Positions 8,748 to 16,131 of a stretch of DNA of 64,000 nucleotides are shown here, in pieces. The position numbers and the translations under genes are program-made. The DNA is from an uncultured Clostridia bacterium (GTDB lineage Bacteria > Bacillota > Clostridia > Christensenellales > Aristaeellaceae), in assembly GCA_934675735.1 (NCBI GenBank), contig CAKURR010000007.1, forward strand, positions 47,917 to 111,916. The letters run 5' to 3'. The first letter of the stretch is position 1. Each line of letters starts with the position of its first letter. The notes below the pieces were generated by a model. That model made no database searches. It was given only the letters and a program-made list of their open reading frames with translations, and was not told where the DNA came from.

Positions 8748-8826
8748 GAAAATCATCCTTTCTTTGTTGGGTTTCGATTGTATGATTTCGGCCTTTCGCC
8801 GGAAACACCGTATTCATTTTTATATA

Positions 8827-8880
8827 GGAAATCCAAGAACCTCAGGTTCTTGGTGGGGTTTGGGGCAAAGCCCCAATCGT
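8827..8880 (+). repeat. Two-hairpin palindromic element
   Basis: CCAAGAACCTCAGGTTCTTGG, then TTGGGGCAAAGCCCCAA and the tail TCGT, facing the 3' end of the Crp/Fnr gene. It lies between the regulator and the importer operon. Confidence 0.8.
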
Positions 8881-8905
8881 CTCCCCGTCTCCTCCCGTCC
8901 CTATT

Positions 8906-9544
8906 TTACACGCCGTAGAGCAGTTTTTCAAGCGCCGATGCGTCAAGAATCCGAAGCCTGCTCTCGCCGACTTCCAGATAGCCCTTGCTTTGCAGCGCCG
9001 AAAGCTCGCGATACAGCGCCGCGCGGCTGACCGATAGGCGGCTGGCCAGCTCGTCGCGCGTGCCGCGCAGCATAATCACGCCGTCCGCCCGCTTTTCCGC
9101 CAGCAGAAACGCCAGCACCTTGCCCCGACAACTCTGCATCGTCAGCATCTCGATGCGCGAAAGCAAAAACTGAATCTTCGCGTTGCAGAGCGCCGCATAC
9201 GCCATCGCCATCGCCGCGTCGCCGCGCATCGCCGCAACCAAAGCCTCCTTGTCCCAAAAACGAACCGTCGTTTCCTCCGCACAGCGCAGAACGGTTTGCA
9301 GCGGCTCGCCCACCAATAGGTTGCAGATGCCGAAGCATTCCCCCGCGCCGATGGAATTGAGCTGCACGTCGCGCCCGTCCAGCGCCACGGCGTAAATATC
9401 CACACGCCCGCTTTCCACCACGCCCACGCCGGATAGCCCGCGCATGCTGTCGCTGATGATCTGCCCCGCGTGAAATTTCGCCGTTCTCTGCGGCACTTCC
9501 TTCGGCAGGCCGCTTAAAAACGCCTGCACTTCGCGCTCGTTCAT
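8906..9544 (-). CDS. Crp/Fnr family transcriptional regulator
   Basis: 212 residues. Residues ~15-120 form a cyclic-nucleotide-binding-type beta barrel (GVVESGRVDIYAVALDGRDVQLNSIGAGECFG). Residues ~140-210 form the HTH_Crp winged helix (RDELASRLSVSRAALYRELSALQSKG). There is no N-terminal Cys cluster, so it is not an Fnr-type iron-sulfur sensor. It is divergent from the GTPase operon and upstream of the ABC importer. A perfect palindrome lies just downstream of its own promoter, which suggests autoregulation. Confidence 0.85.
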   Translation of the reverse strand: MNEREVQAFLSGLPKEVPQRTAKFHAGQIISDSMRGLSGVGVVESGRVDIYAVALDGRDVQLNSIGAGECFGICNLLVGEPLQTVLRCAEETTVRFWDKEALVAAMRGDAAMAMAYAALCNAKIQFLLSRIEMLTMQSCRGKVLAFLLAEKRADGVIMLRGTRDELASRLSVSRAALYRELSALQSKGYLEVGESRLRILDASALEKLLYGV

Positions 9545-9560
9545 GGCTTCTTCCTTTCAG

Positions 9561-9576
9561 GTTAGTTATCGCTAAC
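9561..9576. promoter_or_regulatory. Putative operator GTTAG-N6-CTAAC
   Basis: Perfect palindrome GTTAGTTATCGCTAAC, located about +2 to +17 of the regulator promoter. The 5-6-5 architecture is that of Crp/Fnr sites. A near copy sits at 9675-9690. Confidence 0.6.
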
Positions 9577-9584
9577 GTGAGATG

Positions 9585-9614
9585 ATTATACAGGATGACG
9601 CTTGTTGCGGTCAA
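9585..9614 (-). promoter_or_regulatory. Promoter of the Crp/Fnr gene
   Basis: Minus-strand TTGACC, 18-bp spacer, TATAAT. Confidence 0.75.
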
Positions 9615-9647
9615 GCCCCGTTTTTTTTCGTGCCGTCTCATTTGATA

Positions 9648-9676
9648 CGGACAGACCGCGCCGTATCCGTTACAAT
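9648..9676 (+). promoter_or_regulatory. Promoter of the GTPase operon
   Basis: CGGACA, 17-bp spacer, TACAAT. The -10 box runs into the palindrome at 9675-9690. Confidence 0.5.
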
Positions 9677-9690
9677 TAGCTCAAACTAAC
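9675..9690. promoter_or_regulatory. Putative operator ATTAG-N6-CTAAC
   Basis: ATTAGCTCAAACTAAC matches the palindrome at 9561-9576 in nine of ten arm positions and overlaps the -10 box and expected start point of the GTPase operon, a repression position. Confidence 0.6.
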
Positions 9691-9709
9691 TATCAAAGGA
9701 CGGTCTGCC

Positions 9710-10399
9710 ATGCCAAGCCGCGTGATTCTCTTTTCCGGCGCTTCCGCCGTGGGTAAAACCGCCGCCGTCAAAGCGCTTCTCCCCCTTTTGGATACCGCGC
9801 AGTGCTGCGTGTGTAAAATCGACTGCCTCCGCACCCAGGACGATGAAACCTATCGCCGTATGGGCGTGCCGTGCGTCGCGGGACTCAGCCGCGATATCTG
9901 CCCCGACCACTTTCTCGTTTCCAACCTGCCCGAGCTTTGGCAGTGGGCGGACGCGCAAAACCGCCCGACGCTCATTTTGGAAACCGCGGGCCTCTGCCAC
10001 CGCTGCTCCCCCGCCACAAGGGAGATGATTGCCGGCTGTGTGCTCGACTGCACCGTCAGCTGCCGCGCGCCCGAACAGCTCGGCCCGATGCTCACCCAGG
10101 CGGATTTCGTCGTGCTGACGAAAATCGATATGGTTTCGCAGGCCGAACTGGAAATCATCCGCTGGCAAATCGGCGCGCTTAACCCCCGCGCGGCCATCTT
10201 CCCCGTGGACGGTTTGGCCGGATACGGCGTGGATTTGCTCGCCCGCTGGCTGCTCGCTCAGCCCGAGCAGCGGGATTTGACCGAGGATAGCCTTCGCGGC
10301 ACCATGCCCAGCGGCGTGTGCTCGTATTGCGTCGGCGAAACCCGCGTGGGCAGCGCCTATCAGCAGGGCGTTGTGGGGAAGATTGATTTCAAATCATAA
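9710..10399 (+). CDS. Cysteine-rich GTPase of the CobW/HypB/UreG type
   Basis: 229 residues from ATG 9710 (AAAGGA nine bases upstream). Walker A is GASAVGKT (10-17), an ETAG segment at 91-94 is followed by CHRC (Cys96, Cys99), and TKID (137-140) is the guanine-specificity motif. Thirteen cysteines include Cys32/33/35/39 and a C-terminal CSYC (204-207). Relatives deliver nickel, cobalt or zinc to metalloenzymes, so a metal or cofactor chaperone role is inferred. The target enzyme is not in the window. It is the first gene of a three-gene operon, divergent from the Crp/Fnr regulator. Confidence 0.75.
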   Translation: MPSRVILFSGASAVGKTAAVKALLPLLDTAQCCVCKIDCLRTQDDETYRRMGVPCVAGLSRDICPDHFLVSNLPELWQWADAQNRPTLILETAGLCHRCSPATREMIAGCVLDCTVSCRAPEQLGPMLTQADFVVLTKIDMVSQAELEIIRWQIGALNPRAAIFPVDGLAGYGVDLLARWLLAQPEQRDLTEDSLRGTMPSGVCSYCVGETRVGSAYQQGVVGKIDFKS

Positions 10400-10406
10400 C
10401 AGGTTA

Positions 10407-10566
10407 CAATGGGCTGCCGCCCATACCCGCCTGAGGGATTTCATCCCTCAGACTCCCTTCTTCGCTTCGCGATGAGATTTTTTTCATATATCGCTTTGCG
10501 ATATATGATGTGGGAAGTCCAGAAACCTCAGGTTTCTGGCAGGGCTTGGGACGGAGTCCCAAGCGT
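10407..10566. repeat. Outward-facing palindromic pair inside the GTPase operon
   Basis: The left element faces the GTPase stop (ATGGGCTGCCGCCCAT, then GAGGGATTTCATCCCTC). The right element faces the ATPase SD (CAGAAACCTCAGGTTTCTG, then TTGGGACGGAGTCCCAA and GCGTC). Between them is the third hairpin ATATCGCTTTGCGATAT. The pair separates two genes that otherwise look co-transcribed. Confidence 0.8.
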
Positions 10567-10585
10567 CATTCAAAAAGGAGCGCTT

Positions 10586-11329
10586 ATGCAAACCCTCACC
10601 CTTCTCCCCGGCCGCGATAAGGCCGGAAACCCCGAACCGTTTGACCAAATCGCCCTTCGCCGCGGCGAACTGTGTACCATCGTCGGCAATACGGGCAGCG
10701 GCAAAAGCCGCCTTATCAAGGATATCGAACAGCTTTCCGACGGCACGGGCGTGACCGGACGCCGCGTGCTGCTCGACGGCGCGCTCGTGCCGATTGAGCG
10801 GCGGCAGGCCGTTTCCACCTCGCTCGTCGCCCACCTCGGGCAGAATATGCGCTTCGTGCTGGATACCTCCGTCGGCGCGTTTCTCCGCCTGCACGCGGCC
10901 TGCCGCCAAAAAGAGGTAAGCGAAACCGACGTGCTCGCCGTCGCCAACGATATTACGCCCGAACCCATCGCCATGGATGAAAGTCTGAACCTGCTCAGCG
11001 GCGGCCAGACCCGCGCCCTGATGATCGCGGATATCGCCCTCATCTGCGACAGCCCCATCGTGCTCGTCGATGAAATCGAAAACGCGGGCATCGACAAACA
11101 GCGCGCGCTCGCCCTGCTGCAAAGCCGCGAAAAGCTCGTGCTCGTCGTCACCCACGACCCGCACACCGCGCTGATGGCCGAGCGGCGGCTGGTGATGGCC
11201 GGCGGCGCGGTGAAAGCCGTCATCCGGCGAAACGAACGGGAAGCAGCGCTGTATGAGCAGCTCAGCGTCGAATATGCCCGCAGTCAACGCCTGCAAACGC
11301 TGCTCAGAAAAGGAGACATGCTCGCATGA
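10586..11329 (+). CDS. Stand-alone ABC-type ATPase
   Basis: 247 residues from ATG 10586 (AAGGAG upstream); the longer frame runs through repeat DNA. Motifs are Walker A GNTGSGKS (34-41), signature LSGGQ (137-141), Walker B IVLVDE (158-163) and switch His190. The Walker B tail reads DEIENAGID rather than the transporter-like DEPTSGLD. There is no permease partner in this operon. The likely role is ATP-driven remodelling or loading together with the GTPase and the cytosolic binding protein. Some non-transport ABC ATPases activate metalloenzymes; that comparison is inference. Confidence 0.7.
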   Translation: MQTLTLLPGRDKAGNPEPFDQIALRRGELCTIVGNTGSGKSRLIKDIEQLSDGTGVTGRRVLLDGALVPIERRQAVSTSLVAHLGQNMRFVLDTSVGAFLRLHAACRQKEVSETDVLAVANDITPEPIAMDESLNLLSGGQTRALMIADIALICDSPIVLVDEIENAGIDKQRALALLQSREKLVLVVTHDPHTALMAERRLVMAGGAVKAVIRRNEREAALYEQLSVEYARSQRLQTLLRKGDMLA

Positions 11330-12243
11330 CTAACGTTTTGCTCTATTGGAATCACATCTGCGTGCTGCATAATCAGGAAAAGGCGTTCCTCTCGCGGCTG
11401 GCCGAGTCGCTGAAAGCGGAGGATATCGAACTGACCGTGCGCTATTTCGGCCTGGGCTACCCCGAGCACATGAGCGAATATCTCGCCCGCGAGGACGCCG
11501 TTCTGCCCGACCTGATTGTGTCCGCCGACCTCGAGGTGTTTGAAGACGCGCGGCTGATGGAAAAACTGCGCCCCACGCTGCATCAGGCGCGCGATTTTGT
11601 GCCGCTGGCCGAAAGCGCGGCGCTTTCCTGCTGTGAGCGCGGCGCGGCGCTGCTGCCGATTTTGGCCATCCCGCTGGTGTATTTCACCCGCGAGCCGGAC
11701 ATAGCCGAGCGCACGCCGCTTGATGAAACGGAAGGCCTGTGCATCGGCGGCGTGAATAACTCCGCGATTAAAACCGTCGCCAAAACGCTGCTCAGCCATT
11801 GCGGGCAGGCGCAGACCGAGCGCTTTCTGGCCCGCGCGAACGTGTCGGATATGCCCATCGGCGCATACAATCAGGTGCGCATGGGCGCGCAGAAAACGGC
11901 GCTCGTGCCGTCGCTCTACGCCCTCCGCGCGAATGAAAGCCAAACCTTCCTCCGCGTGCCGCAGGAAGGCCCCGTGCTGATTCCCAGCTATTTGGCCGCG
12001 CGCACGTCGATTGCCCGCGACTTGGCGCAGAAGCTGGCCGAGCGCATCCTCTGCCGCGAGCTTTGCGAGTTTTACGCCCAAAATGGCGATTTAATCCTCT
12101 TCCCCGCCTGCACCGAAACGCACAGCAAGCAGGAAAGCCCACGCTATTTCGTGCCCCGCGCGGATTGGCTGCAAAGCTATGACCCCGAAGCGTTTGAGGA
12201 TTTCTATACCGCGCATCTGCATGGGGCGAAGCGATTGTTTTGA
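11326..12243 (+). CDS. Periplasmic-binding-protein-like protein without signal peptide
   Basis: 305 residues, starting inside the stop of the ATPase gene (ATGA overlap), so translation is coupled. The sequence has the look of a type 2 binding-protein fold (FGLGYPEHMSEYLAREDAVLPDLIVSADLEVFEDARLM) but begins MTNVLLYWNHICVLHNQ with no signal peptide or lipobox, so it should stay in the cytoplasm. I infer that it binds a small ligand or cofactor for the GTPase/ATPase pair. A binding protein that lost export is the alternative. Confidence 0.65.
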   Translation: MTNVLLYWNHICVLHNQEKAFLSRLAESLKAEDIELTVRYFGLGYPEHMSEYLAREDAVLPDLIVSADLEVFEDARLMEKLRPTLHQARDFVPLAESAALSCCERGAALLPILAIPLVYFTREPDIAERTPLDETEGLCIGGVNNSAIKTVAKTLLSHCGQAQTERFLARANVSDMPIGAYNQVRMGAQKTALVPSLYALRANESQTFLRVPQEGPVLIPSYLAARTSIARDLAQKLAERILCRELCEFYAQNGDLILFPACTETHSKQESPRYFVPRADWLQSYDPEAFEDFYTAHLHGAKRLF

Positions 12244-12268
12244 ACTCCTTCCGTCGGCCAGAAGCCGA

Positions 12269-12297
12269 CACCTTCCTCGAAGAGGGAGGTCTTTTTT
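12269..12297 (+). terminator. Rho-independent terminator of the GTPase operon
   Basis: CCTTCCTC pairs with GAGGGAGG and is followed by TCTTTTTT. It is preceded by a GTCGGC/GCCGAC hairpin; the whole unit resembles the repeat at 47617-47655. Confidence 0.7.
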
Positions 12298-12332
12298 GTA
12301 TATAAGCGCTGCAATTTCCTACAAAGCAAAAA

Positions 12333-12349
12333 AGCGGGCTATGCCCGCT
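12333..12349. terminator. Hairpin, upstream copy, left of the 127-bp element
   Basis: AGCGGGCTATGCCCGCT, exactly repeated at 12477-12493. No T-run follows here because the element starts at the next base. Confidence 0.7.
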
Positions 12350-12476
12350 TCAGCTTGTTGACATAAGCAAACTTGGCTTGAATAGCAAAATCAAGAAATT
12401 CAGCTATTCTTTCATTTGCGGAAAGGGCTATTCTCCCCCCCTTCGGGGGGAGAATAGCTTTTTGTCTACAGTCTGA
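12350..12476 (+). mobile_element. 127-bp inverted-repeat element inserted in a terminator, copy 2
   Basis: Same ends (TCAGCTTGTTGACA and TGTCTACAGTCTGA) and same length as 6187-6313, with only about four differences. It carries the same internal TTCG-capped terminator hairpin. It lies between the convergent GTPase operon and histidine kinase gene, flanked by exact copies of a 17-bp terminator palindrome unrelated in sequence to that around copy 1. Confidence 0.75.
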
Positions 12477-12498
12477 AGCGGGCTATGCCCGCTTTTTT
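12477..12498. terminator. Terminator hairpin, downstream copy, right of the 127-bp element
   Basis: AGCGGGCTATGCCCGCT followed by TTTTT on the plus strand; preceded by A residues in the left copy, so the original terminator probably worked in both directions. The remaining bases to 12557 hold only a CGGTTCA/TGAACCG hairpin behind the kinase stop. Confidence 0.7.
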
Positions 12499-12557
12499 AC
12501 AGTTTTCCATATGGATTACGGTTCATTCGCAAAAATAAGCGGCAGATAGGTGAACCG

Positions 12558-15107
12558 TTACTTCTTCACATACTTCCCAATCATCTTCACCAGCACCGCC
12601 GCGTCGAGCGGCTTGGTCAAATGCTCGTTCATGCCCGCGCTGCGGCTGCGCTCCACATCGTCGGCGAACGCATTGGCCGTCATCGCGAAAATCGGTATCG
12701 TCTTGGCATCGGGGCGGTTGAGGGCGCGGATGCGGCGCGTGGCTTCCAGACCGCCCATGACGGGCATCATCACATCCATCAAAATCACGTCGATGTCGCC
12801 CGGGCGAGACGCGGCGAATCGCTCCACCGCCTGCTCGCCGTCCGTCGCCTTCATCACCGTCACGCCCTCGTTTTGCAGCATGAACTCGGCGATTTCCATG
12901 TTCAGGTCGTTGTCCTCCACCAGCAGCACCTTCGTCCCGCGGATGGAGACCGCCGCGCCGTCCGCGTGCTCCTCCGTCCGCTGCGCATCCTTGTCGAGCG
13001 CGAAGGTGAGGTGCACGGTGAAGGTCGTGCCGACGTTCTTTTCGCTTTGCAGCGTGATTTCGCCGTGCATCTTCTCCACCAGCTCTTTGACGATGGCCAG
13101 CCCGAGGCCCGTGCCCATATACGACGAGCGCGCGCTCACGTCCTCCTGAGCAAACGGCTCGAAGGCGTGCTGCTGAAACGCCTCGCTCATGCCCACGCCC
13201 GTGTCGCGCACGACAAACTCAAACGTGACCGTGTCCGCCGTGAGCGCGATTTCGCGCGAGGTCAAAAAGATTTCGCCGCCGACCTTGTTGTATTTCATCG
13301 CGTTGCCCATCAGGTTTTGCAGCACCTGCCGCACGTGCAGCGGGCTGCCGATGACATGACAGTGGCCGTCGTGATGAATGTCCTTGTGCAGGGTGATGGA
13401 TTTTTCCGCCGTCTGCGCCTCGATGACGACGGCAGTCTCCTCCGCCAGGCTGCAAACGTCAAACGGTTTGTTTTCCAGCTGCACATCGCCGCTTTCCAGC
13501 TTGTTCATATCCAGCACGTTGTTAACCAGCTCGAGCAGGAAGCCGGAGGCCGCCATGATTTTATTGCGGCATTCCTCCTGCTTTTCCTCGTTCCCGCGGT
13601 AGTGGCGGGAGATTTCCACCATGCCGCGGATGCCGTTGATGGGCGTGCGGATATCGTGGCTCATGCGGCGCAGAAAATCGGTCTTGGCCGCGTCGGCGCG
13701 GCGGGCCTGCACGACGGCTTCGCGCAGACGGCGCTGATGCTCCTGCTCGCGCTCCTTTTCGGCGGTGCAGTCGCGCGTCGCGGTGAGAACGGTCGTCAGC
13801 CTGCCTTTTTTGTCATAGCTCTGCGCGACGAGGATGGAATAATACCACCGCCCGCTGGCCGAGCGATACGTGTGGCTGACGTAGCGCTGGCCCTTGAGCC
13901 GCTCCTCCATCGTGCGCACGTCGAGAAACGCTTCCATCGCGTCGTGGTCCTTCGGGTCGATGAACTGCTCGAGATAGCCGCGCGTGTTATCCGCCACGTT
14001 TTTGCAGTTCTGGTCGCGGCTGCCGTCCGGATTGACGATGCATTCCATCTTGCCGGAGGGCACCTGCACCACGTATATGGAGGTATATACCTTGCTCAGC
14101 GCGTTGATGGTGTTCAGCCGCTTCTGGCTCTGCTCGAAAATCGAGCGTTCGGATACCGCGCGCAGCGCGATGAAGCCCATCCAGATGAGCACAAACAGCG
14201 TCATCGCCACGCCCATGACCACCGAGCGCGTGGCATACACCGCCGTTTCGGGAAAGAACACGTAGATGGTGTATTCGTTCATCTGCCGCTTGTCGCCCAG
14301 CCACGTTCTGCCCCCGCGCGACACGCTGTAAAGCCCGCTGCTGCTGCGGGCATATTGCCCGGCGCTCAGCGTCAGCGCTTCCTCGCGGGAAAGGCTGCCG
14401 AGCATAGCCGAATTGGTGGCCGCAACCCTGTCGTTTTCCAGTACGACCACCACGCCGTCCATGTTGAATTTGAATCCGTCAAACAGGGTGGTCAGCGTCA
14501 TGTCGCCGCTCGCGGCAGCCAGAGCGCGCTTGCCGGTGTAGGCCAGCACAATGCCCTTCGCGTCCTTTCGGGCGACGGCGGCCACGTCGTAGGTCTCGCC
14601 ATCCAGCTGCACGCGGGTCATGTAGCTCTTCACCGGATAATCCAAAATGTTCGCAACGTTTTCGCTTTCCACCACACGCTGCCATTTGGCGCGCGTGTCG
14701 CCGTCGGATTCCGTCTCCATCACCGTGTTCAGCCGCTCATCCAGCACCAAAATGCCATCGAGCCGCTGGTCGCGCACATAAGTCTCCAGCTCCGCCACGC
14801 CGAAATCCGGCTCGTCGCGCAGCACGCGGGCGGCCTCGTCGGCCTTATCCTGCAGGCGGACGAGGCTCTTCGCCTTGTCGCCCGAGACATAGTTGTCATA
14901 TTTAATCAGCTGCGTCTTGACAAACGCAAACGACTCCTCGATGGTGCTCTGCACCTTGCACATATCCCGAATCGTCATCACATGATGCAGGGAGAAGGCA
15001 AGCGCGCCCCCCACCAGCAGCATGACCGTGGCGAAACGAACCCACGAATACTTGCCCCGTGTGCGCCTGCGATAAAAGTCAATCAGCTTTTCAGGGATGC
15101 AAAGCAT
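12558..15107 (-). CDS. Hybrid sensor histidine kinase with receiver domain
   Basis: 849 residues. Two transmembrane segments (about 20-45 and 290-315) enclose an extracytoplasmic sensing region of roughly 240 residues. A PAS-like segment follows, then HisKA with phospho-acceptor His484 (MSHDIRTPINGIRG), HATPase_c with GTGLGLAIVKELV, and a C-terminal receiver with Asp778 (VILMDVMMPVMGG) and Lys in LTKPLD. No separate output regulator is adjacent. The start overlaps the end of the upstream binding-protein gene by 17 bases, with a G-run serving as ribosome site, so the two are translated together. Confidence 0.9.
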   Translation of the reverse strand: MLCIPEKLIDFYRRRTRGKYSWVRFATVMLLVGGALAFSLHHVMTIRDMCKVQSTIEESFAFVKTQLIKYDNYVSGDKAKSLVRLQDKADEAARVLRDEPDFGVAELETYVRDQRLDGILVLDERLNTVMETESDGDTRAKWQRVVESENVANILDYPVKSYMTRVQLDGETYDVAAVARKDAKGIVLAYTGKRALAAASGDMTLTTLFDGFKFNMDGVVVVLENDRVAATNSAMLGSLSREEALTLSAGQYARSSSGLYSVSRGGRTWLGDKRQMNEYTIYVFFPETAVYATRSVVMGVAMTLFVLIWMGFIALRAVSERSIFEQSQKRLNTINALSKVYTSIYVVQVPSGKMECIVNPDGSRDQNCKNVADNTRGYLEQFIDPKDHDAMEAFLDVRTMEERLKGQRYVSHTYRSASGRWYYSILVAQSYDKKGRLTTVLTATRDCTAEKEREQEHQRRLREAVVQARRADAAKTDFLRRMSHDIRTPINGIRGMVEISRHYRGNEEKQEECRNKIMAASGFLLELVNNVLDMNKLESGDVQLENKPFDVCSLAEETAVVIEAQTAEKSITLHKDIHHDGHCHVIGSPLHVRQVLQNLMGNAMKYNKVGGEIFLTSREIALTADTVTFEFVVRDTGVGMSEAFQQHAFEPFAQEDVSARSSYMGTGLGLAIVKELVEKMHGEITLQSEKNVGTTFTVHLTFALDKDAQRTEEHADGAAVSIRGTKVLLVEDNDLNMEIAEFMLQNEGVTVMKATDGEQAVERFAASRPGDIDVILMDVMMPVMGGLEATRRIRALNRPDAKTIPIFAMTANAFADDVERSRSAGMNEHLTKPLDAAVLVKMIGKYVKK

Positions 15108-15891
15108 CAGTTACCCCCCCCAGCGATTTTTCGGCGTCGAGGCCGTATTTTTCCGCAATCGCCCGCGCCGTTCCGTCCTCCCGCATCTCGTCGATGACCG
15201 TTTGCAGCCGCGCGGCCAGCTCGTCGTGCGCGCCCTTTTCAAACGCCACGCCCAGCTCGTTGGCATACATCGTCTGCGAAATCTCCCGATAGAGGTCGGG
15301 CGAATGCGTCACCAGACTGCGGATGGCGTATTCGTGCGCCACCACCATATCCACATAATCTTTGCGCAGCGCGGCGACCGCCTCGCCCGTCGTGGAGAAG
15401 CAGAGCACCTGCGCCATTTCGGGCACGTTTGGGTTTTCGCGGCGCAGCAGCGCCTTTTCCGCCGTGGTGGAGGCCTGCACCGCCGCGCGCTTGCCCGCAA
15501 GCTGGCTCAGCTCGGTGTAATCGCTGTCCGCGCGCACCATCGCCACCTGACGGCTGTACAGATACGGCCCGGCCCAGGTGTATTCATCCTCGCGGCCGTT
15601 CATCGTAAAGCAGCTCCACAGGCAGTCGATTTCGCCGCTTGAGAGATAATTCTTCTTGTTGTCCCACACGATTTCGCGGAACTGTACATCGTAGCCAAGC
15701 CTGCCGAACGCTTCCTCGGCAAAATCCACGTCCACGCCGACGAACAGTCCGTCGCCGTTTTTATAGGTATACGGCTCGTAATTCGCGTCGCAGCCGATGA
15801 TGACGGTGTTCCCCTCCGTCGCCGCCGCGGATGCGCCAAACGCAAGCAGCAGCGCCGTCAAAGCCGCTCCAAGCAGACCCCGTTTTCTCAT
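15091..15891 (-). CDS. Amino-acid-type solute-binding protein (SBP_bac_3) paired with the kinase
   Basis: 266 residues from ATG 15891 (MRKRGLLGAALTALLLAFGASA, a Sec signal peptide); a start 18 codons earlier is possible. The fold is that of HisJ/GlnH-type binding proteins (VIIGCDANYEPYTYKNGDGLFVGVDVDFAEEAFGRLGY). There is no permease or ATPase nearby. Its overlap with the kinase gene suggests it is the ligand-sensing partner of that kinase rather than part of a transporter; this is inference. Confidence 0.8.
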   Translation of the reverse strand: MRKRGLLGAALTALLLAFGASAAATEGNTVIIGCDANYEPYTYKNGDGLFVGVDVDFAEEAFGRLGYDVQFREIVWDNKKNYLSSGEIDCLWSCFTMNGREDEYTWAGPYLYSRQVAMVRADSDYTELSQLAGKRAAVQASTTAEKALLRRENPNVPEMAQVLCFSTTGEAVAALRKDYVDMVVAHEYAIRSLVTHSPDLYREISQTMYANELGVAFEKGAHDELAARLQTVIDEMREDGTARAIAEKYGLDAEKSLGGVTDALHP

Positions 15892-15953
15892 ACGCAGATG
15901 TTTTTCCCTCTCTTTATTTCGGTTACACCTTTTCATGTCAGACATATCGTTTT

Positions 15954-15983
15954 ATTGTATCCTATATTTTGCTTCTGCGGCAA
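15954..15983 (-). promoter_or_regulatory. Promoter of the binding protein-kinase operon
   Basis: Minus-strand TTGCCG, 18-bp spacer, TACAAT. Confidence 0.5.
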
Positions 15984-16131
15984 CAAAAAATGAAAGAATC
16001 TCGCGAAAAATTGGCGTTTGTTCAGTTTTATGACGCATATGGGCGGCGCAAAGGCCCTTCGCGCACGCAAACCTTCGTCATTTTGCCGCTTTCGGCCTGC
16101 TCGCAGGCAGCCTCGAAGCCGCTTTCCTCGG

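Noticed and set aside
12621..15197. 858-codon open frame on the plus strand
   Set aside because: Antisense to the histidine kinase, no ribosome site, low-information His/Arg-rich product.
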